From Pseudomonas sp. 14P_8.1_Bac3 (GTDB lineage: Bacteria; Pseudomonadota; Gammaproteobacteria; Pseudomonadales; Pseudomonadaceae), in NCBI RefSeq assembly GCF_025466085.1, contig NZ_JANLOD010000051.1, positions 41,840-105,839 on the forward strand: a stretch of 64,000 nucleotides of DNA, read 5' to 3'. Below, piece after piece: positions 52,761-62,536 of the stretch. The notes below the pieces were generated by a model. It was not told where the DNA came from. It did not search any database and saw only the letters and a list, made by a program, of their open reading frames with translations. Every line of letters starts with the position of its first letter. The stretch's first letter is position 1. The translations under genes were made by a program, and so were the position numbers.

Positions 52761-53945
52761 ATGAACCCGTCCAGAAATGTCATCCGCTACATCAACGCAG
52801 CCCATGTGATCGACCACATGTTCATGCTGATTTTCCCCGCCGCCGTGCTTGGCATGACCCAGGCGTTCGCCCTTGATTACGCGGCGCTGATCGGCCTGTC
52901 ACTGGGCGGCTTCATTGCCTTCGGCGCCTGTTCGCTACCGGCCGGGTGGCTGGGGGACCGCTGGAGTCGTCGGCAGATGATGCTGGTGTTTTTCTTCGGC
53001 ATCGGTGCGTCGGCGATTTTTACCGGGTTGAGCAGTAGTTCGGCGATGCTGGTGCTCGGGCTGACGCTGATCGGGATCTTCGCCGCGATCTATCACCCGG
53101 TGGGCACCGCCATGCTGGTCGCCTACGCCGAGAATCGCGGTCGCGAGATTGGTATCAACGGCATGTGGGGCAACCTCGGTGTGGCGTTTTCGGCCTTGAT
53201 CACCGGGTTGCTGGTGGCGCAATTCGGCTGGCGTTCGGCGTTTATCGTCCCCGGACTGGTGGCGATCGGGTTGGGAATCGGCTTTGCACTGCACGTGCGT
53301 GAAGAGCCGATCCCGCAGCGTCCGCACACGCGCCTGAAGGGCGCAGCCGGTCAGACCATATCCATGGTCATGGTGTTTGGCGTGCTGGCCCTGGCCACGG
53401 CGACGGGCGGCGTAGTGTTCAACGCCACGACCATGACCTACCCGAAACTGTTTCAGGAGCGCCTGCACGAGCTGTTTGCCTCGCCGCAGACTCTGGGTGT
53501 CGTGGTCAGTCTGGCGTATGCCTTTGGTGCGGTGGCGCAGTTGAGCATCGGTCGGGTGTTGCATCGCTTCAGCCTGAAATGGCCGTTCATCCTGTTGACG
53601 CTGTGCCAGGCGCCACTGCTGTTGGCGTTGGCCTATGCCGATGGCTGGTCCGTCATCGTGGCGGGCGCGGCGTTCATGTTCGTGGTGTTCGGCCAGGTAA
53701 CGGTCAACGACGCGATGGTCGCCAACTTTGTCGCGCCGCAATGGCAGTCGCGGGTGTTTGCGCTGCGTTACTGCCTGTCGTTCGGCGCCAGCGCGACAGC
53801 GATTCCGCTGATTTCGTTTGTCGAACCGCGCCAGGGGTTTGTGGGCCTTTATCTGATACTGGCGGGTTTCGCCGCGCTGACCTTTGTGGCCGCACTGGTT
53901 TTCCCACGGACGCCGTCCGAATCTGCCGTAGGACAAATGACGTAA
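52761..53945 (+). CDS. MFS transporter
   Basis: This 394-residue protein has about 12 hydrophobic segments and the conserved loop AGWLGDRWSRRQMMLV between helices 2 and 3. It resembles the Fsr/CynX-like group of exporters (HVIDHMFMLIFPAAVLGM at the N-terminus). Substrate unknown. The divergent AraC regulator is its probable controller. No strong terminator follows; the acyl-CoA ligase starts 145 bases later. Confidence 0.87.
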   Translation: MNPSRNVIRYINAAHVIDHMFMLIFPAAVLGMTQAFALDYAALIGLSLGGFIAFGACSLPAGWLGDRWSRRQMMLVFFFGIGASAIFTGLSSSSAMLVLGLTLIGIFAAIYHPVGTAMLVAYAENRGREIGINGMWGNLGVAFSALITGLLVAQFGWRSAFIVPGLVAIGLGIGFALHVREEPIPQRPHTRLKGAAGQTISMVMVFGVLALATATGGVVFNATTMTYPKLFQERLHELFASPQTLGVVVSLAYAFGAVAQLSIGRVLHRFSLKWPFILLTLCQAPLLLALAYADGWSVIVAGAAFMFVVFGQVTVNDAMVANFVAPQWQSRVFALRYCLSFGASATAIPLISFVEPRQGFVGLYLILAGFAALTFVAALVFPRTPSESAVGQMT

Positions 53946-54090
53946 GGCAGGCAAATACGTGCAAATGCTGGCGCAAAGCTAGCATTTGTCCGACTCTGCA
54001 AATCATTCCTTTGGCTGATTTGGCTGTCATGCAAGCGCACTAAAGTGCTTACTTTCAAGCCACGACCGTGCAGTCAGAAAAGGGATTCTT

Positions 54091-55773
54091 ATGTTGCAGA
54101 CTCGCGTTATCCCCCCAGCCGAAGGCGCCTACCAGTATCCGTTGCTGATCAAACGGCTGCTGATGTCCGGTGCACGCTATGAGAAAACCCGCGAGATCAT
54201 TTACCGCGACCTGTTGCGCTACAGCTACCCGACCCTGATCGAACGGGTTGCACGCCTGGCCAACGTATTGACCGAGGCGGGCGTCAAGGCCGGCGACACC
54301 GTGGCGGTGATGGACTGGGACAGCCATCGTTACCTGGAATGCATGTTCGCCATCCCGATGATCGGCGCGGTGATCCACACCATCAACGTGCGCCTGTCGC
54401 CGGAACAGATTCTCTACACCATGAACCACGCCGAGGACCGCTTTGTCCTGGTCAATAGTGAGTTTGTGGGGCTGTACAACGCCATTGCCGGGCACCTGAC
54501 GACGGTCGAGAAAACCCTGTTGCTGACCGACCTGCCGGAGAAAACTGCAGACCTGCCGAACCTGGTCGGCGAGTACGAGCAGTTGCTGGCGGCCGCGAGC
54601 ACCCGGTACGACTTCCAGGATTTCGACGAGAACTCGGTCGCCACCACGTTCTACACCACCGGCACCACCGGCAATCCCAAAGGCGTGTATTTCACCCATC
54701 GGCAACTGGTCCTGCACACCATGGGCGTGTCGACCATCATGGGCGCGATCGACAGCGTCCGGCTGCTGGGCACCAATGATGTGTACATGCCGATCACCCC
54801 GATGTTCCACGTGCACGCCTGGGGGTTGCCGTACGTGGCGACGATGCTCGGGCTCAAGCAGGTCTATCCCGGGCGCTACGATCCGGAATACCTGGTGGAG
54901 CTGTGGCGCAAGGAAAAGGTCACCTTTTCCCACTGCGTGCCGACCATCCTGCAAATGGTCCTCAACGCCAAATCCGCGCAAGGCACGGACTTTGGTGGCT
55001 GGAAAATCGTCATCGGCGGCAGTGCCCTGAATCGAGCCCTGTACGAAGCGGCCAAGGCCAAGGGCATCCAACTGACGGCCGCTTACGGCATGTCGGAAAC
55101 CGGGCCGCTGGTTTCGTGCGCGCACCTTAACGACGAATTGATGGCGGGCACCGAAGACGAACGCACCACTTACCGGATCAAGGCCGGGGTGCCGGGGCCA
55201 CTGGTGGAGGCGGCGATCGTCGACACCGATGGCCATTTCCTGCCCGCCGATGGCGAAACCCAAGGCGAGCTGGTGTTGCGTGCGCCGTGGCTGACCGAAG
55301 GGTATTTCAACGAACCGCAGAAGGGTGCCGAACTCTGGGCCGGCGGCTGGCTGCACACCGGCGACGTGGCGACCCTGGACAGCATGGGCGTGATCGACAT
55401 CCGCGACCGGATCAAGGACGTGATCAAGACCGGCGGCGAGTGGATTTCCTCCCTGGACCTCGAGGACCTGATCAGTCGCCATGCAGCGGTACGTGAAGTA
55501 GCAGTGGTGGGCATCGCCGACCCGCAGTGGGGCGAACGGCCGTTTGCCCTGCTGGTGATCCGCGAAGGCCACGTCATAGGGGCCAAGGAACTCAAGGAAC
55601 ACCTCAAGCCTTTTGTGGAACTGGGGCACCTGAGCAAGTGGGCCATCCCGAGCCAGATCGCCCTTGTTACTGAAATTCCCAAGACCAGTGTCGGCAAGCT
55701 CGACAAGAAGCGGATTCGCGTCGACATCACCGAGTGGCAAGCGAACAACAGCACCTTCCTCTCGACGCTTTAA
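54091..55773 (+). CDS. Fatty-acyl-CoA ligase (AlkK-type, AMP-forming)
   Basis: This 560-residue enzyme activates a carboxylic acid to its CoA thioester through an acyl-AMP. Motifs: FYTTGTTGNPKGVYFTHRQL (P-loop), AAYGMSETGPLVSC and DRIKDVIKTGGEWISSLDLE, with the catalytic Lys near the C-terminus (KTSVGKLDKKRIRVDI). It resembles medium-chain AlkK-type ligases. AAAGGGA precedes ATG 54091. It is the first gene of a lipid-related cluster. Confidence 0.92.
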   Translation: MLQTRVIPPAEGAYQYPLLIKRLLMSGARYEKTREIIYRDLLRYSYPTLIERVARLANVLTEAGVKAGDTVAVMDWDSHRYLECMFAIPMIGAVIHTINVRLSPEQILYTMNHAEDRFVLVNSEFVGLYNAIAGHLTTVEKTLLLTDLPEKTADLPNLVGEYEQLLAAASTRYDFQDFDENSVATTFYTTGTTGNPKGVYFTHRQLVLHTMGVSTIMGAIDSVRLLGTNDVYMPITPMFHVHAWGLPYVATMLGLKQVYPGRYDPEYLVELWRKEKVTFSHCVPTILQMVLNAKSAQGTDFGGWKIVIGGSALNRALYEAAKAKGIQLTAAYGMSETGPLVSCAHLNDELMAGTEDERTTYRIKAGVPGPLVEAAIVDTDGHFLPADGETQGELVLRAPWLTEGYFNEPQKGAELWAGGWLHTGDVATLDSMGVIDIRDRIKDVIKTGGEWISSLDLEDLISRHAAVREVAVVGIADPQWGERPFALLVIREGHVIGAKELKEHLKPFVELGHLSKWAIPSQIALVTEIPKTSVGKLDKKRIRVDITEWQANNSTFLSTL

Positions 55774-56110
55774 GCGTCTTCCGGCGTGCCCGAAAGGGCG
55801 CGCCAGGCCCACCAAGCAAGCGCTTGGCTTGTCAAATCCGAATTTTCAGCCATCCTTGCCCTGCCGACAGGTGTCGGCCTGGCGAAAGGACTGTTCCAGA
55901 GTGGCTGGCAGCTGCAAATCACACTTTAGAGGGATCAAGCAGTACTACCTGCTGGCTATAGTCCGCTCAAGGATTTTTAAGAACGGGGCAAACGCACAAC
56001 ACGGGGCGATGCAACTTTGGAATGACTTCGGGAAGCCTTGGCTCCCGGTCAGCCACAGCGTTTTTAAAAGTACTCACTGCCATAACAATAATGCACATGG
56101 AGTAGCGTCG
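55774..56110. promoter_or_regulatory. 337-base leader upstream of the DUF1302 gene
   Basis: This holds a palindrome CAAGCGCTTG (55818-55827) and a CTATAGT (55956-55962) resembling the -10 element of sigma-S-type promoters (CTATACT), but with no good -35. An apparent sigma-54 match (TGGCTGGCAGCTGC) was rejected for wrong spacing. A GGAG site precedes the next gene. Confidence 0.35.
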
Positions 56111-58081
56111 ATGACATCAGTAAACCAGTTCTGGCGCCGGGCAAAACTGCCTCTGGCGGTCAGTCTTGCTTCTACGCTCGCCGGGCCCGCATTCGGCGTC
56201 AGTTTCAACGTTGGTGAAATCGAAGGTCAGTTCGACTCATCCCTGTCGATCGGCGCCAGTTGGTCCACCGAGAACGCGAACAAGAACCTCATCGGCGTCA
56301 ACAACGGTGGTCGCGGTCTGTCCCAGACCTCCGATGACGGCCACTTGAACTTCAAGAGCGGCGAAACCTTCTCGAAGATCTTCAAGGGTATCCATGACCT
56401 TGAATTGAAATACGGCGACACCGGGGTCTTCGTCCGGGGCAAATACTGGTATGACTTCGAACTCCAGGACGAAAGCCGTCCGTTCAAGGACATTAGCAAC
56501 GACAACCGCAAGGAAGGCGCCAAGTCCTCCGGCGGGCAGATTCTCGACGCCTTCGTCTACCACAACTACACCGTTGCCGATCAGCCGGGTTCCGTGCGCC
56601 TGGGCAAACAGGTCGTGAGCTGGGGTGAAAGTACCTTCATCGGCGGCGGCATCAACTCGATCAACCCGATCGACGTTTCCGCGTTCCGTCGTCCAGGTGC
56701 CGAGATCAAGGAAGGGTTGATTCCGGTCAACATGTTCTACGTGTCCCAGAGCCTGACCGAGAACCTGTCGACCGAAGCGTTCTATCAGCTCGAATGGGAC
56801 CAGACCGTTACCGACAACTGCGGCACCTTCTTCTCGCAACCGGACGTGATTTCCGATGGCTGCGACAACAACCTGGCCGTGCTGCGGACCCGTAACGGGC
56901 TCAACGGTGGCCTGGCAGCCGCTGGTTTACCGGCCGGTGCGCGTAACGCTGTCCTCAACACGCTGGCTGCCCGTGGCGTGAACTGGGGTAACCCGGATGA
57001 AGGTGCCATCGTGCGTCGCGGTCCGGATCGCGATGCACGTGACAGCGGCCAGTTCGGCGTGTCGTTCAAATACATGTTCGAGCCGCTGGACACCGAGTTC
57101 GGTGCCTATTTCATGAACTACCACAGCCGTGCGCCGATTTTCAGTGGCAAGGGGGCTCCAGCGAGCGCCTATAACGCGACGGCTCTGGGCGGTGCTCTCG
57201 GTGGCGCACTGGTTGGCGCGGGTATTCCGGGCGCCGCCGTGCCTGGCATTGTCGGTGGCGCTAACGGGCTGGCGGCACAGACCCTGCCATTGGTGGTCGC
57301 GGGTAACTCCAGCTACTACGTCGAGTACCCGGAAGATATTCGCCTGTATGGCCTGAGCTTCTCCACTACGTTGCCTACCGGCACCGCATGGAGCGGTGAG
57401 TTCAGCTATCGCCCGAACGCGCCGGTGCAACTCAACACCACTGACATCCTCTACTCTGGCCTCACCCCGCTGAACCCTAACGTTTCCGTGCTGCAAGGAC
57501 GTCCTGGCCAGGATCAACAAGGTTATCGCCGCAAGGAAGTCAGCCAGCTGCAAACGACCTTTACGCACTTCTTCGACCAGGTAATGGGCGCAGAACGACT
57601 GACCCTGGTGGGCGAGGTTGGCTGGACCCACGTCGGCGGCCTGGAAAGCACTTCGAAAGCGCGTTACGGGCGTGACCCGAGCTACGGCCCGGGCCCATTG
57701 CCAGGCGGTCAGTGCCAGACCTTGAACGCATCGACCCTGGCGGGCGGTCCGCAAAACAACGTCAGCCGCTACTGCGAAAACGACGGCTTCACCACCACCG
57801 ACTCCTGGGGCTACCGTGCTCGTGCGATCTGGGAATACAACGACGTGTTCTCCGGTGTGAACCTCAAGCCGAACATTGCCTGGTCCCATGACGTCGACGG
57901 CTACTCGCCTGGCCCTGGCGGCAACTTCGAGGAAGGTCGCAAAGCGGTCAGCCTGGGTGTCGACGCCGAATACCAGAACACCTACACAGCGTCCCTGGCC
58001 TACACCAACTTCTTTGACGGCAAGTACACCACCGTGGATGACCGCGACTTCGTTGCGCTCAGCTTCGGCGTGAACTTCTAA
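56111..58081 (+). CDS. DUF1302 family outer-membrane-type protein
   Basis: This 656-residue protein has a signal peptide (LPLAVSLASTLAGPAFGVSF) and a beta-barrel-like remainder rich in aromatic and glycine residues (FDSSLSIGASWSTENANKNL; VRLGKQVVSWGESTFIGGGI), ending in a typical outer-membrane aromatic C-terminus (FVALSFGVNF). DUF1302 proteins are predicted porins that accompany DUF1329 proteins and are suggested to take part in lipid or hydrophobic substrate export. It is 28 bases before the DUF1329 gene. Confidence 0.88.
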   Translation: MTSVNQFWRRAKLPLAVSLASTLAGPAFGVSFNVGEIEGQFDSSLSIGASWSTENANKNLIGVNNGGRGLSQTSDDGHLNFKSGETFSKIFKGIHDLELKYGDTGVFVRGKYWYDFELQDESRPFKDISNDNRKEGAKSSGGQILDAFVYHNYTVADQPGSVRLGKQVVSWGESTFIGGGINSINPIDVSAFRRPGAEIKEGLIPVNMFYVSQSLTENLSTEAFYQLEWDQTVTDNCGTFFSQPDVISDGCDNNLAVLRTRNGLNGGLAAAGLPAGARNAVLNTLAARGVNWGNPDEGAIVRRGPDRDARDSGQFGVSFKYMFEPLDTEFGAYFMNYHSRAPIFSGKGAPASAYNATALGGALGGALVGAGIPGAAVPGIVGGANGLAAQTLPLVVAGNSSYYVEYPEDIRLYGLSFSTTLPTGTAWSGEFSYRPNAPVQLNTTDILYSGLTPLNPNVSVLQGRPGQDQQGYRRKEVSQLQTTFTHFFDQVMGAERLTLVGEVGWTHVGGLESTSKARYGRDPSYGPGPLPGGQCQTLNASTLAGGPQNNVSRYCENDGFTTTDSWGYRARAIWEYNDVFSGVNLKPNIAWSHDVDGYSPGPGGNFEEGRKAVSLGVDAEYQNTYTASLAYTNFFDGKYTTVDDRDFVALSFGVNF

Positions 58082-58109
58082 GCACTGCATTTTCAGGACG
58101 AACACACCT

Positions 58110-59474
58110 ATGAAAACAACAAAGAGTCTGTTCCACGCCGGCGTTCTGGGGCTGACGTTGCTGGCGACCAGCGTGATGGCGGCGGTCCCTGCGGCCGAAG
58201 CGGACAAGCTGGGCAAGAGCCTGACCCCGATGGGCGCCGAGATGGCGGGCAATGCCGACGGTTCGATTCCAGCCTGGAAGCCGTTGCCGAAGAACGCCGG
58301 TACCGTCGACAGCAAAGGTTTCCTGTCCGACCCGTACGCCAGTGAAAAACCGCTGTTCACCATCACGGCGCAGAACGTCGACCAGTACAAGGACAAGCTC
58401 GCTCCGGGCCAGTACGCGATGTTCAAGCGCTACCCGGACACCTTCAAGATGCCGGTCTATCCGTCCCATCGCGGCGCCACCGTGCCGGATGACGTGTTCG
58501 CCGCGATCAAGAAGAACGCCACCACGACCAACCTGATCTCGGGCGGCAACGGGCTGGAAAACTTCGAGACGGCCGTGCCGTTCCCGATTCCGAAAACCGG
58601 CGTCGAAGTCATCTGGAACCACATCACCCGCTATCGCGGTGGCAGCGTGACCCGTCTGGTGACCCAGGCTACACCGCAGCCCAATGGCTCGTTCAGCCTG
58701 GTGTACTTCCAGGACCAGTTCGTGTTCCGCGACAAGATGAAGGACTACGATCCGGCGAACCCGGGCAACATCCTGTTCTACTTCAAGCAGAAAGTGACCG
58801 CGCCGGCACGTCTGGCCGGTGGTGTGCTGCTGGTGCACGAAACCCTCGACCAGGTGAAAGAGCCACGTTCGGCGTGGGTCTACAACGCCGGTCAGCGTCG
58901 TGTGCGTCGTGCACCACAAGTGTCCTATGACGGGCCAGGTACCGCGGCGGATGGCCTGCGTACTTCCGATAACCTGGACATGTACAACGGTGCACCGGAT
59001 CGTTACGACTGGAAACTCGAAGGCAAGAAAGAGATGTACATCGCCTCCGACAGCTACAAGCTCGACGATCCGAAGCTGAAGTACACCGACATCATCAAGG
59101 CCGGTCACATCAACCAGGATCTGGCTCGTTACGAGCTGCGCCGGGTCTGGCATGTGGTCGCGACCCTGAAGGAAGGTCAGCGGCACATCTACGCCAAACG
59201 TGACTTCTATATCGACGAAGACACCTGGCAAGCCGCGGTGATCGATCACTACGACGGTCGTAACCAGTTGTGGCGTGTGGCGGAAGCTCACTCCCAGAAC
59301 TACTACAACGTGCAAGTGCCTTGGTACACCCTGGAAACCTTGTACGACCTGCAATCGGGCCGTTACCTGGCGCTGGGCATGAAGAACGAAGAGAAGTCGG
59401 CGTATGACTTCGGCTTTACGGCCACCACCAGCGACTTTACGCCGGCGGCATTGCGTCAGGATGGCGTTCGCTAA
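58110..59474 (+). CDS. DUF1329 family periplasmic protein
   Basis: This 454-residue protein has a signal peptide (LLATSVMAAVPAAEAD) and the DUF1329 flow (WEPLP-like AWKPLPKNAGTV; GYTRYRGGSVTR-like HITRYRGGSVTRLVT; LWRVAEAHSQNYYNVQVPWY). The family is a LolA/LolB-like lipid-binding fold, so a periplasmic lipid carrier partnered with DUF1302 is a reasonable inference. A strong terminator follows. Confidence 0.88.
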   Translation: MKTTKSLFHAGVLGLTLLATSVMAAVPAAEADKLGKSLTPMGAEMAGNADGSIPAWKPLPKNAGTVDSKGFLSDPYASEKPLFTITAQNVDQYKDKLAPGQYAMFKRYPDTFKMPVYPSHRGATVPDDVFAAIKKNATTTNLISGGNGLENFETAVPFPIPKTGVEVIWNHITRYRGGSVTRLVTQATPQPNGSFSLVYFQDQFVFRDKMKDYDPANPGNILFYFKQKVTAPARLAGGVLLVHETLDQVKEPRSAWVYNAGQRRVRRAPQVSYDGPGTAADGLRTSDNLDMYNGAPDRYDWKLEGKKEMYIASDSYKLDDPKLKYTDIIKAGHINQDLARYELRRVWHVVATLKEGQRHIYAKRDFYIDEDTWQAAVIDHYDGRNQLWRVAEAHSQNYYNVQVPWYTLETLYDLQSGRYLALGMKNEEKSAYDFGFTATTSDFTPAALRQDGVR

Positions 59475-59500
59475 CGGTTCCTGAAGAGGCCGCATCCTCG

Positions 59501-59535
59501 AAAAACGCCCCGACTGGTTCGGGGCGTTTTTTTTA
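59501..59535. terminator. Rho-independent terminator after the DUF1329 gene
   Basis: Stem ACGCCCCGA / TCGGGGCGT with a short loop and an eight-T run. It closes the ligase/DUF1302/DUF1329 region before the divergent-looking regulator gene. Confidence 0.92.
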
Positions 59536-59711
59536 GGTTTTGCGTATCGGCTACGCGCTGCTAGGGTGAGATGTTGTGCTTGGTTTGCTGACGACGCTGT
59601 TCGTAGACTTTTTGTAGCCATTTGTAGCAATAATCTTCATTACCGCTTCGTTTACCGCTAGTCTGCGGACATCTGCAACGCCGCCAACAGCATTTCAAAC
59701 AAGAGCCGGCC

Positions 59712-62450
59712 ATGACTGATCTGTCCCCACTCCCGGGCCCTGCAAGCGTTGCCGTCGCGACACTGGATGGACGTTTTTTTCGTCCGCCGTTGCCGGACGG
59801 TCATGTGCTGCGGCCGCGTTTATGCGAGCGTCTGAGCGCCGGGCTGGGTGGCAGGTTGTTGCTGGTCAGTGCGCCGGCGGGGTTTGGCAAGAGTTCGCTG
59901 GCGGTGGAGTTTTGCCAGGGGTTGCCCGGTCACTGGCAAAGCCTGTGGCTGGGGTTGAGCCCGCGGGACAACGATCCGGGCCGTTTCCTGGAACGATTGC
60001 TCGAAGGCCTGCAGGATTTTTTTCCGCAGTTGGGCCGTCAGTCCCTGGGCCTGCTGAAAATGCGTCAGCGCCATCAACCGTTCGCCTTCGAAGAATGGCT
60101 GGACGGTTTGCTCGACGAGCTGGCCGTGCATCTGTTGCCGACAGCGCCGCTGCTGCTGGTGCTCGATGACTACCATCTGGCCCAAGGCCCGGTGCTAGAT
60201 CGCTGTCTGCAGTTTTTCCTCAATCATCTTCCCGACGGCTTGCTGGTCATGGTCACCAGTCGTCAGCGGCCGGACTGGCATCTGGCGCGTCTGCGGCTGT
60301 CCCGGCAACTGCTTGAGTTGCATGAACAAGACTTGCGCCTGACCTACGATGAAGCCCTGAGCCTGCTTGACCGGCACAGCTCCTCCCTGCGCGGCGAAGC
60401 GCTGGAGAACCTGATCCAGCGCAGCGAAGGCTGGGTTGCCGGCCTGCGCTTCTGGTTGCTGGCGGCTTCCGAAGCCGGCTCCGAAGGCGCGTTGCCCCAG
60501 TCCCTGAATGGCGGGGAAGGGTTGATCCGCGATTACCTGCTCGAAGAAGTCATCGATTGCCTGCCCGCCGACGTGCAGGCATTTCTGTATGACACGGCGC
60601 CGCAGGAGCGCTTTTGCAGTGAGCTGTGCGACGCCGTTCGCGAGGCCCATGACAGCGCCGAGATCCTGCGTTTTCTGCTCGCCCACCAAGTGTTCCTGGT
60701 GCCGCTGGACGAGCACGGTCACTGGTATCGCTATCACCATTTGTTCTCCGACCTGCTACGCACCCGACCGACCCGCCAGGCGATGGTGCCGGCGGCCAGC
60801 CTGCACCTGCGCGCCTGTCGCTGGTTCAACGCCCAGGGCCTGCTCGACGAAGCGGTGGAGCAGGCGTTGCGCGCCGGCCACCTGGACGTGGCGGCGAACC
60901 TGGTGCAGAACCTCTCCGAAGAACAACTGCTGGCCGAACAGAACGTCGGCATGTTGCTGCGCTGGAAAATGGATTTGCCCGACAGCCTGCTGATCAGCAC
61001 GCCACGGCTGATCGTGCTTTACAGCTGGGCGCTGGGGCTGGCCTGTCAACTGGATGCAGCGGAGGAACTGGCCAGCCACCTCAGTCGTTTCCTGCCGGCG
61101 CCGTCGGCCACCGCGCAAAAATCCATGCTCGCGCAATGGCTGGCCTTGAGCGGGATCATCGCCCGTGGCCGCGGCAATCGTGCGTTGACGCTGCTCTATT
61201 GCAGCGAAGCGCTGGAGAGCCTGCCGTCCAAGCGTTACGGCCAGCGGTTGATGTGCCTGTCGACCCTGTCCAACCTGGCGATTGCCGACGGTGACTTGTG
61301 GCGCGCGCGCGGCCTGAACCGTGATTCGCTGGAGCTGGCACAACGAGTCGGCAATCCATTGTTCGAGGCGCTGGCCCATTACGACCGCGCCCGCGTATTG
61401 CAGGCGCGCGGGGAAATCCTGCGTGCGCTGGATGAAGTCCGCCAGGGCCTGCAACGCCTTCAAGGGCTGTCGCCGCAACGGCTCTACGCCGTCCGCGCCC
61501 GGCTGACCTTGTACGAGGGATTTCTGCTGGCGCTGCGCCTGCAACCACACACCGCGCGACTGCGATTGCAGGCAGGGTTGAGCGAAGCCCGCGCGTGTCG
61601 TGACATCAGTGTCTTGATCGGTCACTGCGTGATCGCCAGGCTCGAAGGCAGCAGCGGTGAATTCGCCAAGGCCTTCGCCGAACTGGCTGAAGCCGAACGG
61701 CTGATGCACATCTGGGACGTCCCGCCGATCTACTACCTGGCGATGATCACCCTGGTCAAATGCGAACTCTGGCTGGCCCAGGGCCGTACCGATCTGGCGG
61801 AAGCCTGGCTCGCGCGTCTGGGCCAGACCTATAACGGCGAACAACCGGCGGCGCCGCCGGAATTCCATCCGCAGTTGCCGTTGCACATCGAATTGCAGCA
61901 GGCGCTGCTGGAAGTCATTCAAGGGCAGCCGATGCTCGCCGAAGGACGCTTGAATGCGTTGCTCGAACATGGGCAGCAAAGCGGTCGTCAACTGCTCAGC
62001 GTGATGGTTCTGACACAGAAAACCGAATTGCTGCTTGCCCATGATCGCGAGCCGGAAGCGCGACTGGCGTTCGCCCAGTCCCTCGACGCGGCCAGTGGTG
62101 GCGCCCTGCAGCCTTTCGACGGTTTATTGAGCAAACACCCCGACTGGCTGCGCGAACAATTGCAAAACGCTACGAAAGCGGCGATTTGCCAGAGCCTGAT
62201 GGAGCGATTGCCCGCCGCGCCAGTAAGGGTTGTCGCTGAGCCGTCATCCGCCTGCGAACAGCTCAGCTCTCGTGAACTGGCGGTGCTCAAACTCATCGCC
62301 CAAGGCTGTTCGAACCAGGAGATCAGCGACCAGCTGTTTATTTCCCTGCACACCGTGAAAACCCACGCCAGTCACATCAACAGCAAGCTCGGGGTGGAAC
62401 GGCGAACACAGGCCGTAGCGCGGGCGAAGGCATTGGGCGTGTTGGGCTGA
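59712..62450 (+). CDS. MalT-type LuxR family ATP-dependent transcriptional activator
   Basis: This large regulator has 912 residues, as expected for the LAL/MalT class. The N-terminal STAND ATPase has Walker A VSAPAGFGKSSLAVEF (residues 54-69) and Walker B LLLVLDDYHLA. The middle is TPR-like helical sensor, and the C-terminus is a LuxR helix-turn-helix (SSRELAVLKLIAQGCSNQEI, then SLHTVKTHASHIN). It probably activates the DUF1302/DUF1329 and ligase genes; the inducer is unknown. Confidence 0.93.
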   Translation: MTDLSPLPGPASVAVATLDGRFFRPPLPDGHVLRPRLCERLSAGLGGRLLLVSAPAGFGKSSLAVEFCQGLPGHWQSLWLGLSPRDNDPGRFLERLLEGLQDFFPQLGRQSLGLLKMRQRHQPFAFEEWLDGLLDELAVHLLPTAPLLLVLDDYHLAQGPVLDRCLQFFLNHLPDGLLVMVTSRQRPDWHLARLRLSRQLLELHEQDLRLTYDEALSLLDRHSSSLRGEALENLIQRSEGWVAGLRFWLLAASEAGSEGALPQSLNGGEGLIRDYLLEEVIDCLPADVQAFLYDTAPQERFCSELCDAVREAHDSAEILRFLLAHQVFLVPLDEHGHWYRYHHLFSDLLRTRPTRQAMVPAASLHLRACRWFNAQGLLDEAVEQALRAGHLDVAANLVQNLSEEQLLAEQNVGMLLRWKMDLPDSLLISTPRLIVLYSWALGLACQLDAAEELASHLSRFLPAPSATAQKSMLAQWLALSGIIARGRGNRALTLLYCSEALESLPSKRYGQRLMCLSTLSNLAIADGDLWRARGLNRDSLELAQRVGNPLFEALAHYDRARVLQARGEILRALDEVRQGLQRLQGLSPQRLYAVRARLTLYEGFLLALRLQPHTARLRLQAGLSEARACRDISVLIGHCVIARLEGSSGEFAKAFAELAEAERLMHIWDVPPIYYLAMITLVKCELWLAQGRTDLAEAWLARLGQTYNGEQPAAPPEFHPQLPLHIELQQALLEVIQGQPMLAEGRLNALLEHGQQSGRQLLSVMVLTQKTELLLAHDREPEARLAFAQSLDAASGGALQPFDGLLSKHPDWLREQLQNATKAAICQSLMERLPAAPVRVVAEPSSACEQLSSRELAVLKLIAQGCSNQEISDQLFISLHTVKTHASHINSKLGVERRTQAVARAKALGVLG

Positions 62451-62536
62451 CGTCGCTGGTCGGTTCACCTGGCGTTCAAGGACGGGACGCCAATGTGTGC
62501 GAAAATCCGCCGTCCCTGTTTATCGAGCATGCCTTG

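Noticed and set aside
54055..55815. A 586-codon minus-strand open frame over the acyl-CoA ligase
   Set aside because: It is a shadow of the plus-strand ligase, which has all its motifs. The antisense product is His/Arg-rich and has no recognisable domain.
55899..55920. Possible sigma-54 promoter (TGGCTGGCAGCTGC)
   Set aside because: The GG and GC elements are 9 bases apart where 10 are required, and the flanking consensus is poor.
58059..59630. A long minus-strand frame over the DUF1329 gene
   Set aside because: Same reason: antisense to a gene with signal peptide and family motifs; the frame runs through the terminator.
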